Shown piece by piece: positions 52,184 to 61,252 of a stretch of 64,000 bases of DNA (position 1 is the first letter of the stretch; every line of letters starts with the position of its first letter). A program made the translations under genes and the position numbers. The notes under the pieces are model-generated. The model did not search any database, was not told the origin of the DNA, and saw only the letters and a list, made by a program, of their open reading frames with translations. The DNA is from Streptomyces sp. SLBN-118 (lineage in GTDB: Bacteria; Actinomycetota; Actinomycetes; Streptomycetales; Streptomycetaceae). The stretch is from NCBI RefSeq assembly GCF_006715635.1, contig NZ_VFNP01000002.1, positions 3,472,001-3,536,000 of the forward strand. Reading direction: 5' to 3'.

Positions 52184-52932
52184 CGGACGTCCACGAAATC
52201 ACCGGCGGTGGTGACAGCCGGGACCGTGGACCAACCGGCGAAGGTCCAGCGCCAGTAGCCGTCGGCCGACGCCGTGACCGAGGTCCGCAGATCACCCGTG
52301 GAGTTCGTCGTCACCGTCTTCACCGTCGAGTAGACAGAGGTGCCGCTCTTGCGGAACTGCAGCTTCACGGACTGGCCCGAGTAGCCCCGGTACCTGTTCA
52401 GATTCCAGTCGGCCAACAGCATCCTGCCGGTGACCGTGACCGGCTTGCCCTTCGTCACCGGCTCCGGCCCGGCGTCCACGGTCAGCGATGCCGCCCGCTG
52501 CACTCGCACGGTCGGGTAGTCGTTGCTGAAGTAGTCGCCGTCCTTCGCCGCCACCTGTGCGTAGAGCTTCCAGTTCCCGCCCGCCACCTTGTTGCTGATG
52601 ACGTCCGATGCGGGATCGAGGAGGAACGACGCCGAGCAGGTCGTCAGGCCGCCCGAAGCCGTGCATGTCCCCGTCTTGTGGTACGAGACGTCCAGCTGGC
52701 CACCGGTGCTGTGCCACAGCTCCAGGTACGAGTCACGGATGCCGGAGTCCTCCCGCACGGTCACGGAAACGGACACGGTCTTCGTGCCTGTGCCCAGAAC
52801 GATGTTCTTGCCGCCGTTGACGACGACTTTGGTGACCGTCAGGTTTCCCGGAACGGCCTGGGCCGTCGGCGCGACGAGCACGGCTGCCGTCAGGGCGCCG
52901 GAGACGGCGGCCACGACGAAACGAGTACGCAT
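52180..52932 (-). CDS. Secreted Ig-like protein
   Basis: A 250-residue protein with a signal peptide (RFVVAAVSGALTAAVLVAPTAQA). The first half has TVTKVVVNGGKNIVLGTGTKTVSVSVTVRE and two Cys (TGTCTASG, TTCSAS). The second half, from VTKGKPVTVTGRMLLADW through KLQFRKSGTSVYSTVKTVTTNSTGDLRTSVTASADGYWRWTFAG, is an Ig-like repeat common in Streptomyces secreted proteins. No enzyme motif is visible. It is probably a structural or binding protein. Confidence 0.8.
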   Translation of the reverse strand: MRTRFVVAAVSGALTAAVLVAPTAQAVPGNLTVTKVVVNGGKNIVLGTGTKTVSVSVTVREDSGIRDSYLELWHSTGGQLDVSYHKTGTCTASGGLTTCSASFLLDPASDVISNKVAGGNWKLYAQVAAKDGDYFSNDYPTVRVQRAASLTVDAGPEPVTKGKPVTVTGRMLLADWNLNRYRGYSGQSVKLQFRKSGTSVYSTVKTVTTNSTGDLRTSVTASADGYWRWTFAGWSTVPAVTTAGDFVDVR

Positions 52933-53016
52933 GGGTGGGTTCCCCCCTCGGGAACGACGATCCCGCCGCTCTCCCCAGCGGCGGGACCTTGAATGGTGCC
53001 GTGAGTGTAAGGCCCG

Positions 53017-56000
53017 TCAGTCGAACCAGCGGTCCCGGGCCAGTTCCTCCGTGCGGGACGCGTCCTCCAGCAGGGCCGCCACCTCGAAGCGGCGGGGCCA
53101 TTGGCCCGTTGACCAGGCCAGGCCCGCCGCCACGCCCTCCAGGGTGGAAGCGTGGATCACGCCGTCCGGGGTGCGGCGCCACTCCAGTTCGGTGGCGCCC
53201 GCGATCAGCTCGTCGTGCTCGATGTACGTCGCCGGGGTCGACGCGCCGAGCAGGACGTGGACCGACTCGGGGACCTCGTGTTCCTCGCCCTGCGTCGTCA
53301 CCTCCGCCGGGACCGTCTCGCTCAGCCTGCGGACCTGGAACAGTTCCGCCAGTTCCGCGGCGCGCGACGGCGTCACCGGGAGCAGCGGGAGGCCCCCGGT
53401 CAGGGGGAGCAGGTCCGGCGCGTCGGCGACCACCGCGTCAGCCGCGTCGACCACGCGGACCTCGCCGTCGACGACCGCGCGCAGCTCGTCGGGAAGGGTG
53501 ACCTGCTCCGGGTCGAGGTCCGCCAGTGCCGTGTACAGGGCGTGGAGTTGGGCCGCCCCCACCGGACGGGAGGGGTCGGCCAGGCGGCCGAGGAGTTCGG
53601 CCGCGCCGCCCGGCTCGTCGAGGAGTGCGGCGACCGACGTGCGGACACCGAGGGCCTGGAGGACCTGGGCGTCCTCGAAGCCGGTGGTGTCGACGGACTC
53701 GTACAGGCCCCGCAGCAGGGGGTCGGCGCCCGCCGCCCGCAGGCCCGCCGGGCGGCGGCCGTCCAGGACCGGATGGTCCCGCAGCCACCATGCCGTGTAC
53801 GGGCGGACCGTCTCCGTCGTGCCGTCCGGCAGCAGAATCCGTACGGACTGGGTGAGCGCGTCCCGCAGCGGCGGCTGCGCCAGCAGTGCCAGTGCCTGCG
53901 GCCAGCAGTCGTCGTCGACCAGGTCCAGGTCACGGACGGCGATGACCTCGGTGGCGACCGGCGGCACGGGCGTGTCCGGCAGCCGGTCGAGGACGTCCTC
54001 GCACCACACGTCGACCGCGTCGAGCAGCCCTGCGTCGTCCGGCTCGGCGAAGTCCCCCTCGCGGGGCTCCAGTTCATCGGGGTCCAGGACGACGTCGGTG
54101 GCCCGTACGAGGGCGAAGTTCGCCAGGACGCCGCACGCGGCGAGCGGCTGCTCGCCCCAGCGTTCGGACAGCTCGGCGTCGCAGAGCGCGAGTTCGTCCT
54201 CCCGCATGATCGATGCGAACGGGCTGCCGGGCAGCACCAGTTCACCGGCGGGTGACAGCTCGCCGTCCTCGTCGGGCAGGGCCAGCGCCCCCAGCCACGG
54301 CTCGTCCCCGGGTTCGAGGCCCGCGTCCCGTACGAGCGCGAGCACCGTCTCCGCGAGCTCGTCCGCGTCCAGCGGGGCGCCGTCTCCGTCGCCGTCGAAC
54401 CACACCTCGCCCGCGTCCAGCGAGCCCGCGACCGCCGCGCGGACCTGCGGTGTCGTCAGTACGGCGCGCGGTGTCGCGGGCAGCGCGCCCAGCTTCTCCA
54501 GGAGCGGGTGCGCGGCGTCGGGGTGTACGACCTTCAGGCCGAGCCGGGCCAGCTGCTGCGGCGTCTCGGCCAGCGGCAGCAGCGTCTGGCGGGGCCCGAT
54601 CGTCGTACGGCCGTCGGCGAGGGGCACGGGAAGCCCGGACAGCCGGTCGGGGTCGACCCCGGCGAGGCTGTCGTACAGCCGCTGCCACCAGCCGGGCTCG
54701 CGCTCAAGGCCCGCGAGCCGGTCGATCGCCTCGGTCAGCGGCACCCGCGCGACACCGAGCGTCCGCAGCTCGACGCGGCGCTCAAGACCCGCGGGCAGCA
54801 GGCTCGGCAGCACCTCTGCCAGCACTTGGACCGTGTCCGTGCCCGCACCTTCCAGGACTTCCGCCTCGATCGGCCGCAGCCCCTCGGAGATCTCGCGGTC
54901 CGGCAGACCGGTCTCCTCGCCGGACACGTCCCGCGGGGCGGCCGCCTCCAGGAACGCCGTACGCGGCAGCAGCTCAAGGATCTCCGCCCGCAGCCTGCCG
55001 TCCAGCTCGCCCTTGCCGAGCGGGCCCGGCACCAGGTCGATGGTGCCGACGCTCACCGGCTGCCAGCCGCCGAGGAGTTCGGCGTATGCGTCCGCGGCCT
55101 TGCGCACCAGGAAGTCGGTGAGGGGCCCGGGCGCCGGGTGGCGGCGGGTGGGGTCCAGCGGGAGGGACGCGATGAGCAGCGCGGGCACGCCGAGAGGTTC
55201 GTCGGTGGGCGTGGGCGCGTGCACCACGGGGGCGGTACGCGGCCGGGCAGGCGCGCCCTTGTCGTCCACGGGCACGGCCCAGGTGACGGTCCAGTACGGC
55301 CGCAGCCGCTCCTCGACCGGGCGGTCCGCGAGCAGCGCGGGCTCGACGCCGCCGCCGTGGCTGACGACGCGCCAGCGCCGTTCGCCCTGCGCGCTGTCCT
55401 CGATGTGTACGTACGCCCCGTTTACGGAGCGCCTCAACTCCCGTACGCCGCCCGGGGTTTCGACGACGATCTCACTGAGCCCGGCCAGCGTGAGCAGCAA
55501 CGCGTCGTCAATCCCGGCGAGCAGCCGCTCCACCAGGTCGACCGCGGCGCCGTCCCGTAGCGGCAGGACGACCACGGTGTCGTAGCCCTCGGGGGCCGTG
55601 CCCTCGGCGGGCAGCGGCAGCCGCAGCAGCGGTACCTGCCCGTCACGGCGGCGCAGCTCGTCACCGAGGCCGGGGCTCGCCTGGGCCGCCTGCTCGGCCA
55701 GGCCCCTGGCCTCCGCGAGGGACCAGCGCACGCCGCCGTGACGTCCGACGACCGCGGGCTCGTCGCTCACCGCGAGGACGGCCGCGAAGCCGACGCCGAA
55801 GCGGCCGACGGCGGACTCGTGGCCCTCACGCTTGGCGCTGGCGCGCAGGGTGCTCAGTGACTCGACGCCGGTCGCGTCCAGCGGCGCGCCGGTGTTCGCG
55901 GCGGCGAGGACGGCGGGCTGGTCGCCCGTGCCCGGCCGCAGCGTGAGCCGCAGCCGGCCCGGCACGCGGGCGCGGGCGGCGGCATCCGCGGCGTTCTGGG

Positions 56001-56166
56001 CGAGCTCGACGACGAGACGGTCCCGGTAGCCGCCGAGCGCCAGGTCCTCCTCGGCGTTGGCGTCCTCCCGGAAGCGGGCGGGCGAGGCCCCCCACGCGTC
56101 GAGCACCCCGCGCCGCAGCCGCGCCGTCCCGAACGGGTCGGCCCACTCGGTCGTCCTGACGCTCAC
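53017..56166 (-). CDS. Large GHKL ATPase with sacsin-like N-terminal domain
   Basis: A 1,049-residue protein. The N-terminal 250 residues hold an Hsp90/sacsin-type ATPase: RDRLVVELAQNAADAAARA (N-box), VLAAANTGAPLD and SAVGRFGVGFAAVLAVSDEP (glycine box). The rest is a long, mostly acidic region without named motifs to me, with no membrane segment. Such proteins are conserved in Streptomyces beside DUF3027 and are thought chaperone-like; no substrate is known. GTG 56166 has GGAG 9 nt upstream. A tandem-repeat stretch lies just upstream. Confidence 0.8.
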   Translation of the reverse strand: MSVRTTEWADPFGTARLRRGVLDAWGASPARFREDANAEEDLALGGYRDRLVVELAQNAADAAARARVPGRLRLTLRPGTGDQPAVLAAANTGAPLDATGVESLSTLRASAKREGHESAVGRFGVGFAAVLAVSDEPAVVGRHGGVRWSLAEARGLAEQAAQASPGLGDELRRRDGQVPLLRLPLPAEGTAPEGYDTVVVLPLRDGAAVDLVERLLAGIDDALLLTLAGLSEIVVETPGGVRELRRSVNGAYVHIEDSAQGERRWRVVSHGGGVEPALLADRPVEERLRPYWTVTWAVPVDDKGAPARPRTAPVVHAPTPTDEPLGVPALLIASLPLDPTRRHPAPGPLTDFLVRKAADAYAELLGGWQPVSVGTIDLVPGPLGKGELDGRLRAEILELLPRTAFLEAAAPRDVSGEETGLPDREISEGLRPIEAEVLEGAGTDTVQVLAEVLPSLLPAGLERRVELRTLGVARVPLTEAIDRLAGLEREPGWWQRLYDSLAGVDPDRLSGLPVPLADGRTTIGPRQTLLPLAETPQQLARLGLKVVHPDAAHPLLEKLGALPATPRAVLTTPQVRAAVAGSLDAGEVWFDGDGDGAPLDADELAETVLALVRDAGLEPGDEPWLGALALPDEDGELSPAGELVLPGSPFASIMREDELALCDAELSERWGEQPLAACGVLANFALVRATDVVLDPDELEPREGDFAEPDDAGLLDAVDVWCEDVLDRLPDTPVPPVATEVIAVRDLDLVDDDCWPQALALLAQPPLRDALTQSVRILLPDGTTETVRPYTAWWLRDHPVLDGRRPAGLRAAGADPLLRGLYESVDTTGFEDAQVLQALGVRTSVAALLDEPGGAAELLGRLADPSRPVGAAQLHALYTALADLDPEQVTLPDELRAVVDGEVRVVDAADAVVADAPDLLPLTGGLPLLPVTPSRAAELAELFQVRRLSETVPAEVTTQGEEHEVPESVHVLLGASTPATYIEHDELIAGATELEWRRTPDGVIHASTLEGVAAGLAWSTGQWPRRFEVAALLEDASRTEELARDRWFD

Positions 56167-56540
56167 GCTGTGACTCCGCTCTCTCCGGTTACGGGCGTAT
56201 GCCGCGCATGCCTGTGCGGCCGAAGGTACCTCGGTGCGAGGGGTTGTGGTGCGGTGCGGGGTGCGCGGGTGCGGCTTTCGCGGTGCGGCCCGGGGTGCGC
56301 CGGTGCGGCTTTCGCGGTGCACCGGTGCGGGCGTTCGTAGTGCGGCCCGGGGTGCGCCGGGGCCGTCTGGTGCGGGTTCCGGGGCCCCTACGGGCTCGAC
56401 TCCTCGGCGTCGGCGGCGATGAGGGGTCCGCATCGGTCACCCGGTGTTGGCCGCCAATCGGGGGTTCGCCCGCGAAACCACCCACCGAGCATCAACCACC
56501 AACGCCCCCTGGCCCACGCTCACCACGGACGCTGGAAACG
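56167..56540. other. Gap with GC-rich direct repeats, no gene recognised
   Basis: These 374 bases separate two minus-strand genes. The left part contains direct repeats (listed separately); the right part holds no frame with family-like sequence. The promoter of the large ATPase gene should lie here. Confidence 0.5.
56269..56360. repeat. Interleaved direct repeats upstream of the large ATPase gene
   Basis: GTGCGGCTTTCGCGGTGC occurs at 56269-56286 and 56303-56320. A 21-nt unit beginning GTGCGGCCCGGGG occurs at 56283-56303 and 56340-56360. Shorter GTGCGG units extend on both sides. Confidence 0.75.
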
Positions 56541-57464
56541 TCAGGAGTGGCCCAGGTCCTCCGACGCGCCGTCCGGTTCGGGCACCGAGCCGCCGTCTCG
56601 TGCCGGGCGCAGCGGGAACTGGTCCGCGCCCATCGTGTCCAGCACCGGCGGCGGCGGCACCGGCGGCTTCGGCATCACGGCCGCCTCGGAGTGCCCTCCG
56701 CAGCCGTACGCCAGGGAGACGACCCGCCCGTCCGCCGGTGAGAACTCGTTCGCGCACACGCCGAACGCCTGCCGCAGCGAGCCCGCGATCGGCACCAGGA
56801 ATCCGCACGTCACGCACGCCGCCGGGGCCGCCTGCGCCATCGGGGTCTTCGCGCCGAAGGACTCGTCCCAGCGGTCCGCGGCGATGTGCAGCCCGTACCG
56901 GGACAGCACCCTGGCCCGGCGCATGCCGAGCTCCTCGGCGACCGCCGAGATCGAGCCGCGGGACGGGGCCAGCGGCAGCGAGGACGGCGGGCCCGAGGTG
57001 ACTTCCGCGTCCTCCGCCTCGACCAGTTCGGCCATCTCCTCCGACACCGCGGAGTTCGGCGGCGGCGAGTCCTCGCCGGAGAAACCGGGCTCCAGGCGCA
57101 GATCGTCCGCCTCGGTGGGCAGCAGATCCCCGGGGCCCATGTCGCCGGGCCGCAGCCGCTCGCTCCACGGCACCCACTCGGGCGCCAGCAGCGCGTCGGG
57201 TCCGGGCAGCAGGACGGTCTCGTCGAGGGTGACGATCTTGGCGCGGGAAGCCCGGGCGACGGTCACCGCCCAGCGCCAGCCCCGGTAGCCGGCCTCCTTG
57301 CACTCGAAGAAGTGCGTGACGACGCGGTCTCCTTCCGAGGCGAGAGACACATGCTCGCCGACCACCCCCGGGGCCGCGGCCTCCTCGGCCGCCGCCCGGG
57401 CGAGGTCTACCGCCTCGGCGCACAGACGGTCGGGGGTACGGCTTCGCGTCGTCGCAGCACTCAC
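56541..57464 (-). CDS. DUF3027 protein
   Basis: A 307-residue protein: DRLCAEAVDLARAAAEEAA, GVVGEHVSLASEGDRVVTHFFECKEAGYRGWRWAVTVARA, LLPGPDALLAPEWVPWSERLRPGDMGPGDLLP, and a Cys pair AACVTCGFLVPIAGSLRQAFGVCANEFSPADGRVVSLAYGCGGHSE. These are the signature segments of DUF3027, an actinobacterial family. The four Cys could bind zinc. GTG 57464 fits the family start. Function is unknown. Confidence 0.9.
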   Translation of the reverse strand: MSAATTRSRTPDRLCAEAVDLARAAAEEAAAPGVVGEHVSLASEGDRVVTHFFECKEAGYRGWRWAVTVARASRAKIVTLDETVLLPGPDALLAPEWVPWSERLRPGDMGPGDLLPTEADDLRLEPGFSGEDSPPPNSAVSEEMAELVEAEDAEVTSGPPSSLPLAPSRGSISAVAEELGMRRARVLSRYGLHIAADRWDESFGAKTPMAQAAPAACVTCGFLVPIAGSLRQAFGVCANEFSPADGRVVSLAYGCGGHSEAAVMPKPPVPPPPVLDTMGADQFPLRPARDGGSVPEPDGASEDLGHS

Positions 57465-57767
57465 AGGTCTCGCTTCTCTCCTACGCCGTATCACGGGTGC
57501 GCCGGCCGATTCGCGAGGTACGGGCCGCGGGCGGAGCGGACCAGGGGGCCGCATCGACGTCCGCGCCCAGACCAACCGTGTCTCGGGCACACCTACCGTC
57601 ATCCATTCTGCGGGATGCCGAAGAGGCGCGCGGCCGAGAACAACCGCCGGTGGCGCGCTACGCACGCTACCCCCTCCGCCGCCCGCCGCCCACCTGCCCG
57701 CCCCAACAAGGGGCTAACAACACGGCATCACGGTTCGCCCGAGCGGGGCTTGGGGCACTATGACGGG
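57465..57767. other. Divergent promoter region, no gene recognised
   Basis: These 303 bases lie between the divergent DUF3027 and MFS genes. The frame of the MFS gene is open through this stretch, but its translation is Arg/Pro-rich without similarity to MFS starts. Confidence 0.5.
57756..57761 (+). promoter_or_regulatory. -10 box of leaderless MFS gene
   Basis: CACTAT ends 6 nt before GTG 57768; no ribosome site. Confidence 0.4.
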
Positions 57768-59117
57768 GTGGCAGCCGTGAGGTCGTCCGAAGGAGCCGGG
57801 CAGCTCAGAAGAGCAGGCCGGGCGGTCGGACGTGCCCTGCACTTCCCCTTCACGGGCACGGCGCGCGGCATCCGCAAGGCGACGCACGCGCACGGCGCGG
57901 GCGAGTCGGGCCTCGGCAAACTGATCGAACTCCACGCCGTGAACGGCGCGGGAGATGTCATGATCACCGTCGCCCTCGCGTCGACGGTTTTCTTCTCCGT
58001 ACCGACGGACCAGGCACGCGGCCGCGTCGCGCTCTACCTCGCCGTCACGATGCTGCCCTTCACCCTGCTGGCCCCCGTCATCGGACCACTTCTGGACCGC
58101 ATCCCGCACGGCCGCCGAGCGGCCATGGCGGCCTCGATGCTGGCCCGTGCGCTGCTCGCCGTGACGATGTCCGGGGCGGTGGAGACGGGCGGCCTGCAGC
58201 TGTATCCGGCCGCGCTGGGCGTGCTCGTCGCATCGAAGGCGTACGGAGTGGTGCGCAGCGCGGTCGTGCCGCGGCTGCTGCCGCCGATGTTCTCGCTGGT
58301 GAAGGCGAACTCCCGGGTGACGCTGGCCGGGCTGCTGGCGACCGGGATCGCGGCGCCGATCGGTATCGGGCTGCAGAAGATCGGGCCCCAGTGGCCGCTG
58401 TACGGGGCGTGCGCGCTGTTCCTGCTGGGCGCGTACTGGGCGTTCACGATGCCGCACAAGGTCGACTCGGCGAAGGGCGAGCGCAAGGCGCACATGCTGA
58501 CGCACGGCGAGAAGAAGCCGAGTCTGCGCACGGTCGGGCCGTCCGTACTGCACGGGCTGCAGGCCAACGCGTCCCTCCGCGCGCTGTCCGGCTTCCTGAT
58601 CTTCTTCCTCGCCTTCCTGCTGCGGGAGCATCCGCTGAACGGGCAGAGTCCGGCGGTCTCACTCGGGATAGTCGGCGTCGCGGCGGGCGTGGGCAACGCG
58701 CTGGGCACGGCGATCGGGGCGTGGCTGAAGGCCCGCGGGCCGGAGATGATCATCGCGACGGTGCAGTGTCTGGTGCTGCTGGCCGCGATCAGCGCGGCGC
58801 TCTTCTTCGGCGCGGGCATGGTGGCCGTGCTCGGCGCGACGGCGGGTCTGTGCCAGGCGCTGTCGAAGCTGTCCCTGGACGCGCTGATCCAGCGGGACGT
58901 CCCGGAACAGGTCCGCCCGTCGGCCTTCGCACGCTCCGAGACGCTGCTCCAGATGTCCTGGGTGGCGGGAGGCGCGATCGGCATCTCGCTGCCGCTGATC
59001 GGGACGGTGGGGATGTGGGTGGCGGCGGGGATCGTCGGGCTGGGCCTGGCGTTGTCGGCGCGGGGGCTGCTGGGGGCGGCGCGGCGGGGGGACAGACCGC
59101 AGGCCTCTGTGGTGTAG
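57768..59117 (+). CDS. MFS transporter beside the futalosine-pathway genes
   Basis: A 449-residue membrane protein: GESGLGKLIELHAVNGAGDVMITVALASTVFFSV, GPLLDRIPHGRRAAMAASMLARALL, SKAYGVVRSAVVPRLLPP, and DALIQRDVPEQVRPSAFARSETLLQMSWVAGGAIGI. It has about twelve hydrophobic segments and resembles the MFS proteins conserved next to DUF3027 and DUF2771 genes in Streptomyces. GTG 57768 is supported by a -10 box 6 nt upstream; GTG 57777 is possible. Substrate is unknown. Confidence 0.85.
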   Translation: MAAVRSSEGAGQLRRAGRAVGRALHFPFTGTARGIRKATHAHGAGESGLGKLIELHAVNGAGDVMITVALASTVFFSVPTDQARGRVALYLAVTMLPFTLLAPVIGPLLDRIPHGRRAAMAASMLARALLAVTMSGAVETGGLQLYPAALGVLVASKAYGVVRSAVVPRLLPPMFSLVKANSRVTLAGLLATGIAAPIGIGLQKIGPQWPLYGACALFLLGAYWAFTMPHKVDSAKGERKAHMLTHGEKKPSLRTVGPSVLHGLQANASLRALSGFLIFFLAFLLREHPLNGQSPAVSLGIVGVAAGVGNALGTAIGAWLKARGPEMIIATVQCLVLLAAISAALFFGAGMVAVLGATAGLCQALSKLSLDALIQRDVPEQVRPSAFARSETLLQMSWVAGGAIGISLPLIGTVGMWVAAGIVGLGLALSARGLLGAARRGDRPQASVV

Positions 59118-59221
59118 CGCGGTGCGGTTACGCGGTGGCGGGGCGGTTCCACGTTCCGCCACCGCACCCGCCGGGCGCGACGCGCGGTGGACCCCCGCGT
59201 GGCGGGGCCAGGCAGGCCCGA

Positions 59222-59227
59222 TAGCCT
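59222..59227 (+). promoter_or_regulatory. -10 box of leaderless DUF2771 gene
   Basis: TAGCCT ends 6 nt before ATG 59234; no ribosome site. Confidence 0.5.
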
Positions 59228-59233
59228 CGGGAC

Positions 59234-59713
59234 ATGACCGTTGCGTTCTTCTCGGGCAAGCGCCGCCGGGCCGCTGCCGCTCTGGGTGCCGTCTCCGCCG
59301 GGCTCCTCGTCCTTTCCGCCTGCGACAAGCCGACCCCGCTCGCGACCGTGACGGTCGGGACGGACTCGGTCCACTCCGAGGCGGCCTGCTACAACGACGG
59401 CAAGGCGATCAAGGAATCGCTGTTGCAGGGCTGCCTCACCGAGAAGCCCGCCAAGACCATCAAGGTCGCCCTGGACGACAAGGTCCGCATGGGTGTCGAC
59501 CCGGAGATCGCCGACCACGGCTGGACGCTGCTCTTCGGCGGCCAGCCCGTGGAGCAGGAGCCGTACAAGAAGGGCTACCGGACCATCCCGGGCAACGCCT
59601 TCTTCTCCTCGCAGACCGGTGAGCCGACCAGCAAGACCGCCGTCAGCATCCTGGAGACCAGCGGCAAGAAGGTCATCGGCATCTGGCACTTCCAGTTCGA
59701 GAAGGAGTCCTGA
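59234..59713 (+). CDS. DUF2771 lipoprotein
   Basis: A 159-residue lipoprotein: the signal RRRAAAALGAVSAGLLVLSACDK has a lipobox LSAC with the modified Cys at about residue 30. The mature domain includes EAACYNDGKAIKESLLQGCLTEKPAKTIKVALDDKVRMGVDPEIADHGWTLLFGG. This matches DUF2771, which sits next to mqnB/mqnD in Streptomyces. A link to menaquinone biosynthesis is positional only. mqnB starts 28 nt downstream. Confidence 0.88.
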   Translation: MTVAFFSGKRRRAAAALGAVSAGLLVLSACDKPTPLATVTVGTDSVHSEAACYNDGKAIKESLLQGCLTEKPAKTIKVALDDKVRMGVDPEIADHGWTLLFGGQPVEQEPYKKGYRTIPGNAFFSSQTGEPTSKTAVSILETSGKKVIGIWHFQFEKES

Positions 59714-59741
59714 CGAGGACTCCCGTACGGAGGGCGGGGCT

Positions 59742-60386
59742 GTGCGCGTACTGGTGGTGACCGCGGTGGCTGCGGAGGCCGGCTCCGTCACCGAGGGGCT
59801 CACCGGTATCGGCACGTCACCCGTCGTTGATGTGGTGACCGCCGGCGCCGGCCCCGCGGCCGCCGCCGCGACCGCCGCCACCGCGCTCGCCCTCGGTTCG
59901 TACGACCTCGTCGTGTCCGCCGGAATCGGCGGCGGTTTCCAGCCACACGCCCCCGTGGGCTCCGTCGTCGTCGCCGACGCGATCATCGCCGCCGATCTCG
60001 GCGCCGACACCCCCGACGGCTTTCTGCCCGTCGACGAACTCGGTTTCGGCCGCAGCGTCCATCGTCCGCCGCCCGAACTGTCCGCGCGTGTCGCCAAAGC
60101 CCTCGACGCCGTGTACGCGCCCGTCCTCACCGTCTCCACCGTCACCGGCACCGCCGCCCGCGCCGCCGAGCTGAGCGGCCGTCACCCACGGGCCGCCGCC
60201 GAGGCGATGGAGGGCTTCGGAGTGGCGGAGGCCGCCGCGGCCCACTCCGTACCGGTCCTGGAGATCCGCGCGATCTCCAACCCCGTCGGGCCGCGCGACC
60301 GTGCGGCCTGGCGCATCGGCCAGGCGCTGGACTCACTGCGGTACGCCTTCCAGCTGCTCGCCCCCGTCCTCGAGGAAACGCCGTGA
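59742..60386 (+). CDS. mqnB: Futalosine hydrolase MqnB
   Basis: A 214-residue nucleoside-phosphorylase-like hydrolase: VLVVTAVAAEAGSVTEGL, VVDVVTAGAGPAAAAA, YDLVVSAGIGGGFQPHAPVGSVVVADAIIAADLGA, and AEAMEGFGVAEAAAAHSVPVLEIRAISNPVGPRDR with the catalytic Glu/Asp region. It cleaves futalosine to dehypoxanthine futalosine in the alternative menaquinone pathway. GTG 59742 has GGAGGG upstream; longer frames overlap the DUF2771 gene. The stop overlaps mqnD's GTG in a GTGA junction. Confidence 0.93.
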   Translation: MRVLVVTAVAAEAGSVTEGLTGIGTSPVVDVVTAGAGPAAAAATAATALALGSYDLVVSAGIGGGFQPHAPVGSVVVADAIIAADLGADTPDGFLPVDELGFGRSVHRPPPELSARVAKALDAVYAPVLTVSTVTGTAARAAELSGRHPRAAAEAMEGFGVAEAAAAHSVPVLEIRAISNPVGPRDRAAWRIGQALDSLRYAFQLLAPVLEETP

Positions 60387-61222
60387 CCTTGCAGATCGCG
60401 TACTCGCCGTGCCCGAACGACACCTTCGTCTTCGACGCCCTCGCGCACGGCCGGGTCCCCGGTGCGCCCGCCGTCGAGGTGAGTTTCGCGGACATCGACA
60501 TCACCAACGCGATGGCTGAGCGCGGTGAGTTCGACGTGCTGAAGGTGTCGTACGCCGTTCTGCCCTGGGTGCTGGACGACTACGCGCTGCTGCCCTGCGG
60601 CGGCGCGCTCGGCCGCGGCTGCGGTCCGCTGGTCCTCACCCGGGAGCCCGGTACGGATCTGACGGGCCGGACCGTCGCCGTGCCGAGCGAGCGCTCGACC
60701 GCATATCTGCTGTTCCGGCTGTGGGCCGCGGACGTCCTGCCCGGAGGGGTCGGCGAGGTGGTCGTGATGCCGTTCCACGAGATCATGCCCGCCGTGCGGG
60801 AAGGCAAAGTCGACGCCGGACTCGTCATCCACGAGGCGCGGTTCACCTACCAGAACTACGGGCTGCACTGCCTGGCCGACATGGGCGAGCACTGGGAGTC
60901 CACGACCGGGCTGCCCATCCCACTCGGCGCGATCATCGCCAAGCGGTCGCTGGGCGAGGCGACGCTGAAGCTGCTCGCCGATTCCATCCGCATCTCGGTG
61001 CGTATGGCCTGGGCCACGCCGGAGGTCTCTCTGCCGTACGTACTGGAACACGCCCAGGAGATGGACCCCACCGTGGCCGACCAGCACATCGGGCTCTACG
61101 TCAATGAGTTCACGGCGGACCTGGGCGACGAGGGATATGCGGCGGTGCGCGGCCTGCTGACACGCGCCGCGGCCGAGGGGCTCGTACCGCCCCTCGGCCG
61201 CGATGCGCTCGGTTTCGTCTAG
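60383..61222 (+). CDS. mqnD: 1,4-dihydroxy-6-naphthoate synthase MqnD
   Basis: A 279-residue periplasmic-binding-protein-like enzyme: LQIAYSPCPNDTFVFDALAHG, GEFDVLKVSYAVLPWVLDDYALLPCGGALGRGCGPLVLT, PSERSTAYLLFRLW, and DAGLVIHEARFTYQNYGLHCLADMGEHWE. These match MqnD, which turns cyclic dehypoxanthine futalosine into 1,4-dihydroxy-6-naphthoate. It is coupled to mqnB by a 4-nt overlap. A hairpin begins inside the stop codon. Confidence 0.95.
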   Translation: MTLQIAYSPCPNDTFVFDALAHGRVPGAPAVEVSFADIDITNAMAERGEFDVLKVSYAVLPWVLDDYALLPCGGALGRGCGPLVLTREPGTDLTGRTVAVPSERSTAYLLFRLWAADVLPGGVGEVVVMPFHEIMPAVREGKVDAGLVIHEARFTYQNYGLHCLADMGEHWESTTGLPIPLGAIIAKRSLGEATLKLLADSIRISVRMAWATPEVSLPYVLEHAQEMDPTVADQHIGLYVNEFTADLGDEGYAAVRGLLTRAAAEGLVPPLGRDALGFV

Positions 61223-61246
61223 GGCCTGATCCCGACGACAGGCCCT
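61221..61246. terminator. Bidirectional hairpin terminator
   Basis: Perfect 8-bp stem AGGGCCTG/CAGGCCCT with a 10-nt loop between mqnD and the convergent cold-shock gene. Confidence 0.7.
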
Positions 61247-61252
61247 TGGCCT

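Noticed and set aside
56228..56362. Possible CRISPR array
   Set aside because: The repeats overlap each other, differ in length and have no regular unique spacers.
56886..57767. Upstream extension of the MFS frame
   Set aside because: It overlaps the DUF3027 gene and is Arg/Pro-rich; the -10 box at 57756 supports the later start.
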